Part shown: piece by piece, positions 44,679 through 53,384 of the stretch | Position numbering within the stretch: position 1 is the first letter of the stretch | How the letters are laid out: each line of letters begins with the position of its first letter | Source of the DNA: an uncultured Collinsella sp. | Lineage (GTDB): Bacteria > Actinomycetota > Coriobacteriia > Coriobacteriales > Coriobacteriaceae | Direction: 5' to 3' | Length of the DNA: 64,000 bases | Assembly (NCBI GenBank): GCA_958405565.1 | Contig: CATYEN010000007.1 | Location: 1 to 64,000, forward strand | Notes under the pieces: model-generated | Told to the model about the DNA's origin: nothing | Databases searched by the model: none | The model's input: only the letters and a program-made list of their open reading frames with translations | Made by a program: the position numbers and the translations under genes

Positions 44679-45945
44679 GCTCTCGGACGTCGTTGCCTCC
44701 GTGTTCGCGGGCGTGTGGCGCTCCATCAAGGCGCACGAGTTCACGCACTACTGGTTCAAGGGCGGGCGCAACTCCACCAAGTCGTCGTTCATCTCCATCG
44801 CCATCGTGCTGCTGATCATGCTCAACCCGGAGGCCAACGCCGTCGTGCTGCGCAAGGTCGGCAACACGCTGCGCACGTCCGTGTACGAGCAGATAGGCTG
44901 GGCGTGCGACGTGCTGGGCGTGGCCCGCCTGTTCGACTTCGGCCTGTCCCCCATGGAGGTGACCTACCTCCCCACCGGGCAGGTCATACGCTTTGTGGGA
45001 TGCGACAAGCCCAAGAAGCTGAAGTCGGCGAAGTTCCGCACCGGCTACTGCGCCGTGGTGTGGTTCGAGGAGGTTGACGAGTTCGACGGCATGGACGAGG
45101 TGCGCAGCGTGCTGGCCACGTTCCTGCGCGGCGGCGACGTGTTCTGGGTCTTCTACAGCTACAACCCTCCCCGCTCGGCGCGCAACTGGGTGAACAAGGA
45201 GGCGCGCGACCTGGAGGCCCACCTGGGCGAGGACGGGCGCTTCATATGCCACACCACGTACCTGGACGTCATAGACGAGCACCCCGAATGGATAAGCGCC
45301 ACCGCGCTGGTGGAGGCAGAGCGCAGCCGCCGCAAGACCCCCGACTCCTACCGCTGGCAATGGCTCGGCGAGGTGACGGGCACCGGCTCCGAGGTGTTCC
45401 CCGACAAGCTGCTGGAAATCCGGCCCATAACGGACGAGGAGCGCGAGGCCATCGCCCTGCGCTCGTTCGGCGTGGACGCGGGCAGCGTGCACCCGTGGGT
45501 GTTCATGGAGGTGGGATACGACGAGAACGAGCGCGTGCTGTACCTGCTGGACGAGGAGAGCCGCCAGGGCGTGGACGCCGTCGACCCGAAGACCGCCGAG
45601 CTGGTGGCCTCGAAGCTGGAGGAAGCCGGCGACCCCGCCGCAGACGTGTGGTGCGACAGCGCAGCGCGCGGCATGATCCTCTACTACCAGGAGCAGGGCA
45701 TCAGCGCCCAGAAGGCGTTCAAGCAGGGCCTGAACGCGCCCAAGAGCCGCATCAGGTGGATGCAGAACATCACGCGCATAGTCATCGACCCCGACCGCTG
45801 CCCGCTCGCCGCCAAGGAGTTCCCCGAGTTCGAGTACGTGTCGAACGGGCAGGGCGACATAACCGAGACACTGCCGAAGGTGAACGACGACGCGATAGAC
45901 GCGGCGGGCTACGCCGCAGGACTGTGGATAAGGAGCAACCTCTGA
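44662..45945 (+). CDS. Terminase large subunit (PBSX/Terminase_3 type)
   Basis: A 427-aa packaging motor and nuclease. Walker A variant GGRNSTKSS (34-42), Walker B VVWFEEVDEF, coupling motif VFYSYNPPRS, and nuclease Asp residues in FGVDAGSVHP and VNDDAIDAAGYA. Start TTG at 44662 within the end of TerS. Normal length for the family. Confidence 0.93.
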   Translation: MTTSVRLSDVVASVFAGVWRSIKAHEFTHYWFKGGRNSTKSSFISIAIVLLIMLNPEANAVVLRKVGNTLRTSVYEQIGWACDVLGVARLFDFGLSPMEVTYLPTGQVIRFVGCDKPKKLKSAKFRTGYCAVVWFEEVDEFDGMDEVRSVLATFLRGGDVFWVFYSYNPPRSARNWVNKEARDLEAHLGEDGRFICHTTYLDVIDEHPEWISATALVEAERSRRKTPDSYRWQWLGEVTGTGSEVFPDKLLEIRPITDEEREAIALRSFGVDAGSVHPWVFMEVGYDENERVLYLLDEESRQGVDAVDPKTAELVASKLEEAGDPAADVWCDSAARGMILYYQEQGISAQKAFKQGLNAPKSRIRWMQNITRIVIDPDRCPLAAKEFPEFEYVSNGQGDITETLPKVNDDAIDAAGYAAGLWIRSNL

Positions 45946-47459
45946 TGGAGAAGCGAGGCAACACGGGCTACGCCGAGGCGTGGCTGCGCCGCATGGGATA
46001 CCAGCCAGACACCCGCATGCAGGGCATGGTGGGCGTCTGGTTCGGCTGGTTCGCGGCGAACAACGGCTGGTACCACTACAGCGAGCGGCGCGGCTTCCGC
46101 GTGTACAAGCGCGAGCGCGCCAGCCTGCACCCGGCGGCGCTCGTGGCCGACGAGTGGGCCAGCCTGCTCATGAACGAGAGCACGATCATCTCCAGCACGA
46201 GCGACGAGCGCCGCGCCTGGATGGCGCGCTACTTCGCCAACCCCACGGCGACGGGCGGCGTCGGCGACGAGGGGCACGAGGACGGCCAGGCCGCGCCGCA
46301 GCCGGCAGAGGACGTCGACGCGCCCACATCGTTCGCCATGGACAACGCCGACTTCATAGCCCGCGCGTTCGCCATGGGCACGGGCGCGTGGGTCATCGAG
46401 CCGCGAGGCGTGACCGACAGCGCCTACACGCCCGACGCCGAGCTGCGCATCGTGCGCTACGACGCCACGCAGATAATCCCGCTCACGTGGAGCGCCGACG
46501 ACTGCACGCAGTGCGCGTTCGTGGGCCGCGTGGAGGTCGCCGGGCGCGACTACGACCAGTGCCAGGCGCACGTGCTCGTTGGCGGCACCTACCACATCCT
46601 CACGCAGCTGTTCGACACCCGCACGCACAAGCAGGTGGCGGTCGAGGGCATCAGCGCCGACATGGACACGCGCTGCACCCGTCCGCTTTTCGCGCTCGTG
46701 CGCCCCGCCGTGTCGAACCGCTTCTACGACTACTGCGCGATGGGCGCGAGCGTGTACTGCAACGCCGTGGGGGCCATGAAGGTGGTCGACGAGGCCGCCA
46801 CCTCCCTGCTTGACCACATCCGCGTGGGCCGCCCGCGCACGTTCGTGGACAAGACCCTCATTGAGTCCAAGACCGACAAGGGGCCGGACGGCAGCCTCAC
46901 GAAGACCTACTACGCCTTCGGCGAGGCCGACGACACCATCTTCAGCATGAACCCCGGCGACGAGGGGTCGGCCAAAATCCAGACCGTGCAGAGCGACCTC
47001 AAGGCCGACGAGAACGCCAGCGCCATCAACACGGGCCTGCGCCTGCTGTCGGTGGCGTGCGGCTTCGGCAACGGCTACTTCTCCTGGGAGTCGCACACGG
47101 GCCTGAAGACCGCCAAGGAGGTGGCGGCCGACAACTCGCAGCTGATGCGATCCATCCACCGCCACGAGAACGCCCTGCGCAAGTCCATCGTGCGGCTGGT
47201 CAACGGCATGGCCGACGCGTGCCGCAGCATCAAGGGCGAGGCCGTGCCCTACGGCGACGTCACCGTGGACTTCGACGACTCCATCATCAGCGACACGCAG
47301 AGCGCCCGCGAGATGGCCATGAGCGAGGTCGGCGCGGGCATCATGGCCCCGTGGGAGTACCGCCGCCGCTTCTACGGCGAGACCAAGGACGAGGCGCAGG
47401 CCAACGTGCCCGAGCAGCAGGGCGGCGCGTTCGACATGCTGGGCGACGGGCTGGCCTGA
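45945..47459 (+). CDS. Portal protein
   Basis: A 504-aa portal of the SPP1-like type: YFANPTA, DNADFIARAFAMGTGAWVIEP, CTRPLFALVRPAVSNRFYDYCAMGASVYCNA, and a C-terminal helical clip/crown region. It forms the dodecameric ring through which DNA passes. Order TerL-portal-MuF supports it. ATG overlaps the TerL stop by one base. Confidence 0.88.
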   Translation: MEKRGNTGYAEAWLRRMGYQPDTRMQGMVGVWFGWFAANNGWYHYSERRGFRVYKRERASLHPAALVADEWASLLMNESTIISSTSDERRAWMARYFANPTATGGVGDEGHEDGQAAPQPAEDVDAPTSFAMDNADFIARAFAMGTGAWVIEPRGVTDSAYTPDAELRIVRYDATQIIPLTWSADDCTQCAFVGRVEVAGRDYDQCQAHVLVGGTYHILTQLFDTRTHKQVAVEGISADMDTRCTRPLFALVRPAVSNRFYDYCAMGASVYCNAVGAMKVVDEAATSLLDHIRVGRPRTFVDKTLIESKTDKGPDGSLTKTYYAFGEADDTIFSMNPGDEGSAKIQTVQSDLKADENASAINTGLRLLSVACGFGNGYFSWESHTGLKTAKEVAADNSQLMRSIHRHENALRKSIVRLVNGMADACRSIKGEAVPYGDVTVDFDDSIISDTQSAREMAMSEVGAGIMAPWEYRRRFYGETKDEAQANVPEQQGGAFDMLGDGLA

Positions 47460-49180
47460 TGCTGGGGCCGGACTATATAGAGCACTTCACCGACGCGGCG
47501 CAGGGGGCGATGGACGAGTACACCCTGCGCCTGGTGTGCATCTACGCCGCCCTCATAGGCTCCATCGACTTCGAGGGCGAGAGCGCCTACTCCCAGGCCG
47601 CCAGGAAGGCCGCGCTGGCCGCCAAGGACGTGCAGAAGGCCATGAGCGAGGAGGGCCGCAGAGCCGCGAGAGAGGCTGCCAAGGCGGCGGCCGAGGCTGT
47701 GGCCAAGAGCGCCGAGACCGACCTGTCCACGCTGGGCACGGCCATGGGCGCGCTGTCTAAGACGATGCAGTGGAGGCTCCACAACTCGGCGCGGGCCACG
47801 GCGGCGGGCGTTCAGGAAGTGGTGAGCCGAGACAACCTGAAGATGCCCGCCAACGTGCAGCGCGCGTACCTCGAAGTCGTGGCGCAGGCCGTGGCGCAGG
47901 TGAACTCGGGCATGGCGGGCTACGAGCAGGCCACCCGCGAGGCCGTGCTGAAGCTGGCGCGGCGGAGCGTGTCCGTCGTGGACTACAAGAGCGGGGCGTG
48001 GGCGCAGGCCGACGTGGCCATGCGCCGCCACGTGCGCACCCAGGTGGTACAGGCAGGCAGCCGCAACACGCTGGAGCTGCTTGAGGAGACGGGGCACGAC
48101 CTCGTGCAGACCTCCTCGCACGGCGGCGCGCGCGAGAGCCACGCCAAGTGGCAGGGCCGCGTTTTCAGTCTGTCGGGCAAGTCCAAGAAATACCCGCCGT
48201 TCTACCGCGAGACGGGCTACGGCTCGGTCGATGGCTTGTGCGGCGCGAACTGCAAACACGACTTCGGCATCTACGTGGAGGGCCAGCCGCTGCGCTACGA
48301 GCGCGACCCCGACGGCGGCGACGAGAAGCGCGAGGAGCGATACCAGGCAGAGCAGAAGCAGCGCGAGCTTGAGCGCGGCATACGCGCCGCCAAGCGCGAG
48401 GCAACGGCCCTGGAGGCCGCCGGGCTCGATAACACCAAGGAGCGCCTGCGCCTGGGCAAGCTGCAGAAGCGCCAGCGCGAGCACATAGCCGCCCACCCCT
48501 ACCTGTCCCGCGAGCGCACGCGCGAGGCCGCCATGGAATCGAAGGCGCGCATCTACCCGCTTGCCACGGACAAGACCTGGGTGCGCGAGAAGTTCATGCC
48601 GGGCAAGGGCGCGGGCACCGCCGCAGACGTGAGCCGCCGGGCCGTGAACGGCAGGGCCTACCACGACAAGGTGACCTCGCTGCCCATCCCAAAGCGCGCA
48701 AGCGAGGCCGTGTACGCCGAGAGCCGCCGCATCCTGCGCGACCGCGACGGCACGGGCTACGAACGCATGTCCGTGGTTTCATGGAAGAAGGGCGAGCGCG
48801 TCACCGATACCTTCGGGCACGGCCTGAAGAGCCAGGCGTGCGGCCTGACCGCAAAGCAGGTGGAGGCGTGCAGGCGCACCGAGGGCGGCGTGGTGCTGAT
48901 ACACAACCACCCCATGAGCTCGCCGCCGTCGTGGACCGACATACGCACGGTGGCGGAAAACGACTGGGTGCGCAGCTCGGTGGTGGCGTGCCACGATGGT
49001 ACAATCTACGAAATCAAGGTGAACGACCCCGGCGTGGTGAAGGCGTACGAGAGAATACGCCAGCAGATGAAGGCGCTTTACCCGAACGCGGGCGGCGCTG
49101 CCATCGACCACTACACGACGGAAATACTCTACAAGCAGAACGAGGAGGCGAAATGGTTCAGGCTGACAAAAAAGAAGTGA
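47459..49180 (+). CDS. MuF-like minor capsid protein with C-terminal JAMM metalloprotease domain
   Basis: A 573-aa protein. The N-terminal 300 residues are the phage minor capsid protein 2 / MuF head-morphogenesis type (VRTQVVQAGSRNTLELLEETG…SSHGGARESHAKWQGRVFSLSG). A charged coiled coil follows (about 305-345). The C-terminal part (about 440-560) has a JAMM/MPN signature, H482-N-H484-P-x5-S491-x2-D494, in VVLIHNHPMSSPPSW. JAMM domains are zinc isopeptidases; on a MuF protein the domain may enter the cell with the DNA or trim capsid proteins. Inference. Confidence 0.8.
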   Translation: MLGPDYIEHFTDAAQGAMDEYTLRLVCIYAALIGSIDFEGESAYSQAARKAALAAKDVQKAMSEEGRRAAREAAKAAAEAVAKSAETDLSTLGTAMGALSKTMQWRLHNSARATAAGVQEVVSRDNLKMPANVQRAYLEVVAQAVAQVNSGMAGYEQATREAVLKLARRSVSVVDYKSGAWAQADVAMRRHVRTQVVQAGSRNTLELLEETGHDLVQTSSHGGARESHAKWQGRVFSLSGKSKKYPPFYRETGYGSVDGLCGANCKHDFGIYVEGQPLRYERDPDGGDEKREERYQAEQKQRELERGIRAAKREATALEAAGLDNTKERLRLGKLQKRQREHIAAHPYLSRERTREAAMESKARIYPLATDKTWVREKFMPGKGAGTAADVSRRAVNGRAYHDKVTSLPIPKRASEAVYAESRRILRDRDGTGYERMSVVSWKKGERVTDTFGHGLKSQACGLTAKQVEACRRTEGGVVLIHNHPMSSPPSWTDIRTVAENDWVRSSVVACHDGTIYEIKVNDPGVVKAYERIRQQMKALYPNAGGAAIDHYTTEILYKQNEEAKWFRLTKKK

Positions 49181-49317
49181 CCCCCGATGACTGGGTTCTA
49201 GTCATCGACGACCACGTGCCCGAGTTGAGCGAGGACGAGAAGCTGAGCGAAAAAGAACGCGAGGAACTTTTCGCCAAGTGCCGCAAGGTTCTGCGCGACG
49301 AGGGCCTGATGCACTAG
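49153..49317 (+). CDS. Small acidic protein, 54 aa
   Basis: ATG 49153 follows GAGGAGG and overlaps the JAMM gene's end by 28 bp. Acidic, ending in a helical ELFAKCRKVLRDEGLMH. The close overlap suggests a partner or immunity-type protein for the upstream product, which is unproved. Confidence 0.5.
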   Translation: MVQADKKEVTPDDWVLVIDDHVPELSEDEKLSEKEREELFAKCRKVLRDEGLMH

Positions 49318-49351
49318 GCATCACCGACAACCGAACAGCGACACGGCATCA

Positions 49352-49380
49352 AGGCCGCCCACGAACGGGCGGCCTTTTCT
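49352..49380 (+). terminator. Late-region terminator
   Basis: A 10-bp stem (49352-49361 and 49368-49377, AAGGCCGCCC type) with a 6-nt loop and TTTTCTTTT. The second of three similar terminators in the late region. Confidence 0.85.
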
Positions 49381-49518
49381 TTTGCCTGGCGACACCTCGG
49401 GGAAGATGCGGTCACGCGATGGGGCGGCGACAACGGCCCCGCACGCGACCACGGCGACAACGGTGGGCCATCCAAGCGCGCAGGGAAGCGCGACAACCAA
49501 ACACGGAAGGAGCAAGCG

Positions 49519-50076
49519 ATGGCTGAAGACAACAAGCCCAAGGGAAACGAGGGCGGCGAAGGCCAGGGCACCGAGCCCCAGAAGGAGGTCGTGTCCTACG
49601 CGAAGTACAAGCGCGAGACCGACGAGTACCAGGAGCAGGTGAAGGCCCTCAAGGCCGAACTGGAGCAGCGCGACAAGCAGATCGAGGAGTTCACCTCCAA
49701 GGCGGGCAACGCCGAGGAGCTGCAGGCCGCGCTCGACAAGGCCAAGGCCGACAACGAGGCGTACAAGGCCGACGCCGAGAAGCGCGAGGCCGACATGCGC
49801 CGCGACTTCGCCATCGACACCAAGCTGGCGCAGATGGGGGTGCGCAACGCCAAGGCGGCGCGCGCGATCATCCCGAACATCGCCGACGCGAAGCTGGACG
49901 AGCAGGGCAACCTCACGGGCATCGACTTCGAGGCCCTGAAGAAGGACAACGCCTACATGTTCACCGACCAGCCCCGCGAGAGCGCGGGCGGCGACCCCAA
50001 GGGCGGCGCAGGCTCCGACGGCCTGGCCGACTTCCGCGCAGCTTTCGGACTCACCGACGAATCTACGAAGGAGTAA
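49519..50076 (+). CDS. Capsid scaffolding protein (GP20/DUF4355-like)
   Basis: A 185-aa coiled-coil protein: YQEQVKALKAELEQRDKQIEEF and a Glu/Lys-rich helix, then FAIDTKLAQMGVRNAKAARAII, a family signature, and a Gly-rich end. It guides capsid assembly and is directly followed by the capsid gene. ATG 49519 follows AAGGAG. Confidence 0.85.
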   Translation: MAEDNKPKGNEGGEGQGTEPQKEVVSYAKYKRETDEYQEQVKALKAELEQRDKQIEEFTSKAGNAEELQAALDKAKADNEAYKADAEKREADMRRDFAIDTKLAQMGVRNAKAARAIIPNIADAKLDEQGNLTGIDFEALKKDNAYMFTDQPRESAGGDPKGGAGSDGLADFRAAFGLTDESTKE

Positions 50077-50079
50077 ATC

Positions 50080-50964
50080 ATGCCAAACAGCATCGAACTG
50101 CCCAAGGGCTACGAGAACGTGCTCATGGAGGCGTACCGCAAGGAATCCCTGACCGCCGTGCTGGAGAGCGCCGCGCCGCAGGGCAACATCGCGCAGATGG
50201 AGCAGCTGGGCGAGTTCTACTACCCCGTCTACTCCATGGGCGGCCTGGGCGACGTGCAGGCAAACGGGCGACTGCCCCAGAACAGCGGCGCGTCCCTGAC
50301 CTGGAAGCCCATCAGCGCCAACTACGACCGTGGCACCATCCTGGAAATCGACCAGAAGGTGGACGCCCAGTCCTTCAACCTGGCGTTCGGCAACGCCGCC
50401 GCGCACTTCAACCGCACCAAGGTGGTGCCCGAGGGAGACGCGTTCGTGTTTTCCACGCTGTGCGCGGGCACCGGCATCACCAAGGAGCAGAAGACCTACG
50501 CCGACGGCGCGGACATGCTCAAGGGCCTGAACGCCGCCATGTGCGACATGGACGAGAAGGAGGTGCCGGAGGAGGGTCGCGTGCTGTTCATCACCCCCAC
50601 CCTGCTGGGTATGGTGAAGGACCTGGACACCACCAAGTCCCGCGAGGCGCTGGACGGCTTCTCCTCCATCGTGAAGGTGCCGCAGTCCCGCTTCTACAGC
50701 GCCATCGACCTTTTGGACGGCACCACCAAGGACGAGGAGATCGGCCACTACAAGAAGGGCACCGGCGCGGTGGACATGAACTTCCTTATCGTCCACAAGG
50801 ACGCCGTGGTGCTGCGCTGGAACTTCGCGCACGGCAAGGTCATCGACGCAGAGGACAACCAGCAGGGCTTCGGCCACCTGTTCAAGTACCGCAAGTACGG
50901 CGTGTGCGGCGTCCGCGAGAACCTGGCGCACTACATCACCGCAGGCATGAAGGCGGCGGCCTAG
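50080..50964 (+). CDS. Major capsid protein
   Basis: A 294-aa HK97-fold capsid protein inferred from position after the scaffold and from sequence: SLTAVLESAAPQ (E-loop side), SGASLTWKPISANYDRGTILEIDQKVD, and a long central domain with FITPTLLGMVKDLDTTKSRE. Unprocessed length is normal for this type. Confidence 0.85.
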   Translation: MPNSIELPKGYENVLMEAYRKESLTAVLESAAPQGNIAQMEQLGEFYYPVYSMGGLGDVQANGRLPQNSGASLTWKPISANYDRGTILEIDQKVDAQSFNLAFGNAAAHFNRTKVVPEGDAFVFSTLCAGTGITKEQKTYADGADMLKGLNAAMCDMDEKEVPEEGRVLFITPTLLGMVKDLDTTKSREALDGFSSIVKVPQSRFYSAIDLLDGTTKDEEIGHYKKGTGAVDMNFLIVHKDAVVLRWNFAHGKVIDAEDNQQGFGHLFKYRKYGVCGVRENLAHYITAGMKAAA

Positions 50965-50978
50965 GAAGGAGGCGCGAC

Positions 50979-51131
50979 ATGCGCACAGTTGGACTGACCT
51001 TCAAGAAGGAGGCCCCGAAGAAAGCCAGGCCCGCCAAGGGCAAGGCGGAAAAGCCCGAGGCGAAGGCCGCAGACGGGCAGCCCGCCGAGAAGGCAGAAAA
51101 GCCCGAGGCGGCCGAGGACGATGGAAACTAA
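50979..51131 (+). CDS. Small Ala/Lys-rich protein, 50 aa
   Basis: ATG 50979 follows AAGGAGG. Low-complexity Lys/Ala/Pro/Glu after MRTVGLTFKKEAPKK. It overlaps the next gene. It may be a capsid decoration or assembly peptide; no family is seen. Confidence 0.5.
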   Translation: MRTVGLTFKKEAPKKARPAKGKAEKPEAKAADGQPAEKAEKPEAAEDDGN

Positions 51132-51480
51132 AGCCCCGACCCACGAGGACTACCTGGCAGCCGGGCGCGGGGAGCTGTCCGCCGAGGAGTTCGAGGCGGC
51201 GCTCCCCCACGCGCTGGCCTGGGTGCGCGACCTGATCTTCCCCAACGAGCCGGACGGCTCAAAGGAGTGGGCGCAGGCGGTCATGGCGGCCTGCGAGGTC
51301 GACGCCGCGTACGGATGCTCGGGCGGGGCCATGGAGGGCGGCGGGTTCACCGTCGGCTCATTCACGTGGTCGCCCGGCACCGAGCAGGCCAGCACCTACC
51401 GCAGCGACATGGAGGCCGCCGTCCGCCGCGAGCTGCTGGGCACGCCGCTGCTCTATACGGGCATCGGGGGCGCGAGATGA
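51121..51480 (+). CDS. Head-tail connector protein, 119 aa
   Basis: Small acidic helical protein starting METKAPTHEDYLAAGRGELSAEEFEAALPHA, the pattern of gp6/gp15-type adaptors. It follows the capsid gene, where the first connector normally lies. Confidence 0.65.
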   Translation: METKAPTHEDYLAAGRGELSAEEFEAALPHALAWVRDLIFPNEPDGSKEWAQAVMAACEVDAAYGCSGGAMEGGGFTVGSFTWSPGTEQASTYRSDMEAAVRRELLGTPLLYTGIGGAR

Positions 51481-51806
51481 TGCGGGTGCCGCGCTCGGCG
51501 CGGCCCTCCACCATGTCCGTCAAGGTGCCCAGGGAGGGCGGCTACGGCGGCGAGTTCGAGCAGCCCGTCGAGGTGCGCCGCGTGCGCTTCGAGCCGGTGA
51601 GCGCGTGGCTCGTGCGCGAGTACGCCCTGGGCGACGGAGCGCAGGGCCTCGTGATAGCCGACGGCGCGGACAGCCCGGGCATGTTCGACGTGCCCGTGGG
51701 CAGTCGCGTGAGCATCGACGGGGGCGAGTGGATGAACGTGGCGAGGTGCACGCCCCGCCGCGCGTTCGGCACCCGCCCCCACCACTGGGAACTGGAGGTG
51801 AGATAG
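51477..51806 (+). CDS. Head-tail joining / minor capsid protein, 109 aa
   Basis: Starts with a double Met (51477 and 51480) overlapping the previous stop. Beta-rich with VPVGSRVSIDGGEWMNVARC, a stopper-like pattern. Likely second connector. Confidence 0.65.
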   Translation: MMRVPRSARPSTMSVKVPREGGYGGEFEQPVEVRRVRFEPVSAWLVREYALGDGAQGLVIADGADSPGMFDVPVGSRVSIDGGEWMNVARCTPRRAFGTRPHHWELEVR

Positions 51807-52157
51807 ATGCCCGCAGCAGTGACGGTCGACCTGACCAAGCTCATGAAGCGTTTCAGCGCGAAGGAGCTGGAGGCCAAGCAGGTGAAGTTCGCCATGAGCG
51901 TGGCCGAGGACATGAACGCGTTCACGCCCGAGGACACCAAGCGCATGCACAACTCCATGCAGGCCGCCTCCGACTTCAGGCAGGGCCTCGTGATATGGGA
52001 CGCCGACTACGCCGCCTACGTGCGCGACCTGCCCGACAGCTCCATCAAGCACGGCAAGAACCCGAGGGCCAAGGCCGACTGGCCGAAGGCCGCGAAGGAA
52101 GCGCACGGCGAGGACTGGGAGCGCCTGGCCGTCGACCTCCTGACCGAGGGGGCGTGA
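51807..52157 (+). CDS. Minor capsid / HK97 gp10-like protein, 116 aa
   Basis: Pattern DLTKLMKRFSAKELEAKQVKFAMSVAEDMNAFTPEDTKRMHNSM fits the gp10-like (minor capsid 2) family, including the PxDTG-like PEDTKR. It takes part in joining head and tail. Confidence 0.7.
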   Translation: MPAAVTVDLTKLMKRFSAKELEAKQVKFAMSVAEDMNAFTPEDTKRMHNSMQAASDFRQGLVIWDADYAAYVRDLPDSSIKHGKNPRAKADWPKAAKEAHGEDWERLAVDLLTEGA

Positions 52158-52158
52158 C

Positions 52159-52557
52159 ATGGCCCCGGACGTGATGGAGGCGGCGAAGGCCGCCATAGAG
52201 GCGCTGGGCTACGGCCCGGTGCTCCTCACCCGCCTGGCCGCCTCGCGCGGCCACGATGACGCGGTGGTGCTGCGGCCCATGCCCACCACCGACGTGGTGC
52301 GCCACATGGACGGCACCCGCCGCGTGGGCTACGTGCTGCAGGTCATCGTGAAGGACACCTCCGAGGCCAAGGCCATGGGCGACGCCTACGACCTGGCCGA
52401 TGCGCTGGACGGGGCCGACTTGTCCTCGCCCACCGGCTCCTACGGCTTCACCAGCGCGGCGCTTTACACAGAGCCGCAGGAGATAACGCCGCCCGAGGGC
52501 GGGCCGTACCTGTGGGAGTTCCGAATCAAAGCGACCATAACCATAGAGAAGGGATAA
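52159..52557 (+). CDS. Tail terminator / minor capsid 3-like protein, 132 aa
   Basis: Begins MAPDVMEAAKAAIEALGYGPVLLTRL and ends with a beta-rich GGPYLWEFRIKATITIEKG, as in tail-terminator proteins. It lies immediately before the tail tube gene. Confidence 0.68.
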   Translation: MAPDVMEAAKAAIEALGYGPVLLTRLAASRGHDDAVVLRPMPTTDVVRHMDGTRRVGYVLQVIVKDTSEAKAMGDAYDLADALDGADLSSPTGSYGFTSAALYTEPQEITPPEGGPYLWEFRIKATITIEKG

Positions 52558-52559
52558 CG

Positions 52560-53276
52560 ATGGCAAAGAACCAAGACCTGGGCTTCGCGCCCAACTACAT
52601 GAGCGCGTTGGAGATCGACACCACGCCCGACGCGGCGAGCCCCACGTGGGCAATCTTCTCGCGCGGCATCACCGAGGTGAAGCCGACCACCAACGAGACC
52701 ACCGAGACCAAGGACTACTACGACGGCTACGGCACGCCCACCGACAAGGTGAAGAGCGTGCAGCCGCAGTACGAGGTCACGGGCGACCGCTGCTACGGCG
52801 ACCCCGCGCAGGACTACGTTGCCAGCCTGGCGCTTGAGACCGGCGAGGGCCGCACGGGCCACTTCCGCCACACCGACCCCAACGGCGACGTGGTGGAAGG
52901 CGACTGCACCTACCTGAGCCTGACCGTGGGCTCGCAGCAGGGCGCGGCGTCCGACCCCGGCGCGTTCTCCTGCACCATCTCGGGCGCGGGGGCCATGAAG
53001 TTCATCCCCGCCAACAAGCTAAAGCAGCCCGCGGCAATCACGTGCACCGCGCCGGCCGGCCCCGCCGTCGGCAAGTCCGTGAAGCTGGCCCCGAGCGTCA
53101 CGCCCACCGAGGCGAACCCAAAGTGCTTCTTCGCGTCGGGCAACACAGACGTGGCAACCGTCGACAGCGACGGCAACGTGACGGGCGTGGCCGTGGGCGA
53201 GGTGGTCATCACCGTGCGCTGCGCCTCCAAGCCGAGCATCTGCACGCAGGTGAAGGTGACCGTGGCGGCGAAGTAG
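52560..53276 (+). CDS. Major tail tube protein with C-terminal Ig-like (BIG2-type) domain
   Basis: A 238-aa tube protein. Residues 1-155 form the tube domain (FAPNYMSALEIDTTPDAASPTWAIFSRGI…). From about 160 an Ig-like domain follows (SVKLAPSVTPTEANPKCFFASGNTDVATVDSDGNVTGVAVGEVVITV), the BIG2 pattern. Such domains decorate the tail surface and may bind carbohydrate or host surfaces. ATG 52560 follows AAGGGA. Confidence 0.85.
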   Translation: MAKNQDLGFAPNYMSALEIDTTPDAASPTWAIFSRGITEVKPTTNETTETKDYYDGYGTPTDKVKSVQPQYEVTGDRCYGDPAQDYVASLALETGEGRTGHFRHTDPNGDVVEGDCTYLSLTVGSQQGAASDPGAFSCTISGAGAMKFIPANKLKQPAAITCTAPAGPAVGKSVKLAPSVTPTEANPKCFFASGNTDVATVDSDGNVTGVAVGEVVITVRCASKPSICTQVKVTVAAK

Positions 53277-53311
53277 CCGCAGGCGACACCAGACATAACC
53301 TCCTGGACATG

Positions 53312-53347
53312 GGGGCGCGGGCTAGTGAGCGGCCCGCGCCCCTTTTC
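53312..53347 (+). terminator. Terminator after the tail tube gene
   Basis: An 11-bp perfect stem (53312-53322 and 53332-53342, GGGGCGCGGGC type) with a 9-nt loop and TTTTC. Common site after the highly expressed tube gene. Confidence 0.85.
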
Positions 53348-53384
53348 TATGCCCGACGCTCACCGCTCACGAAAGGGGCAGCAA

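Noticed and set aside
49382..49642. 86-codon frame after the late terminator
   Set aside because: It starts at TTG right inside the terminator tail without a ribosome site and overlaps the scaffold gene in another frame.
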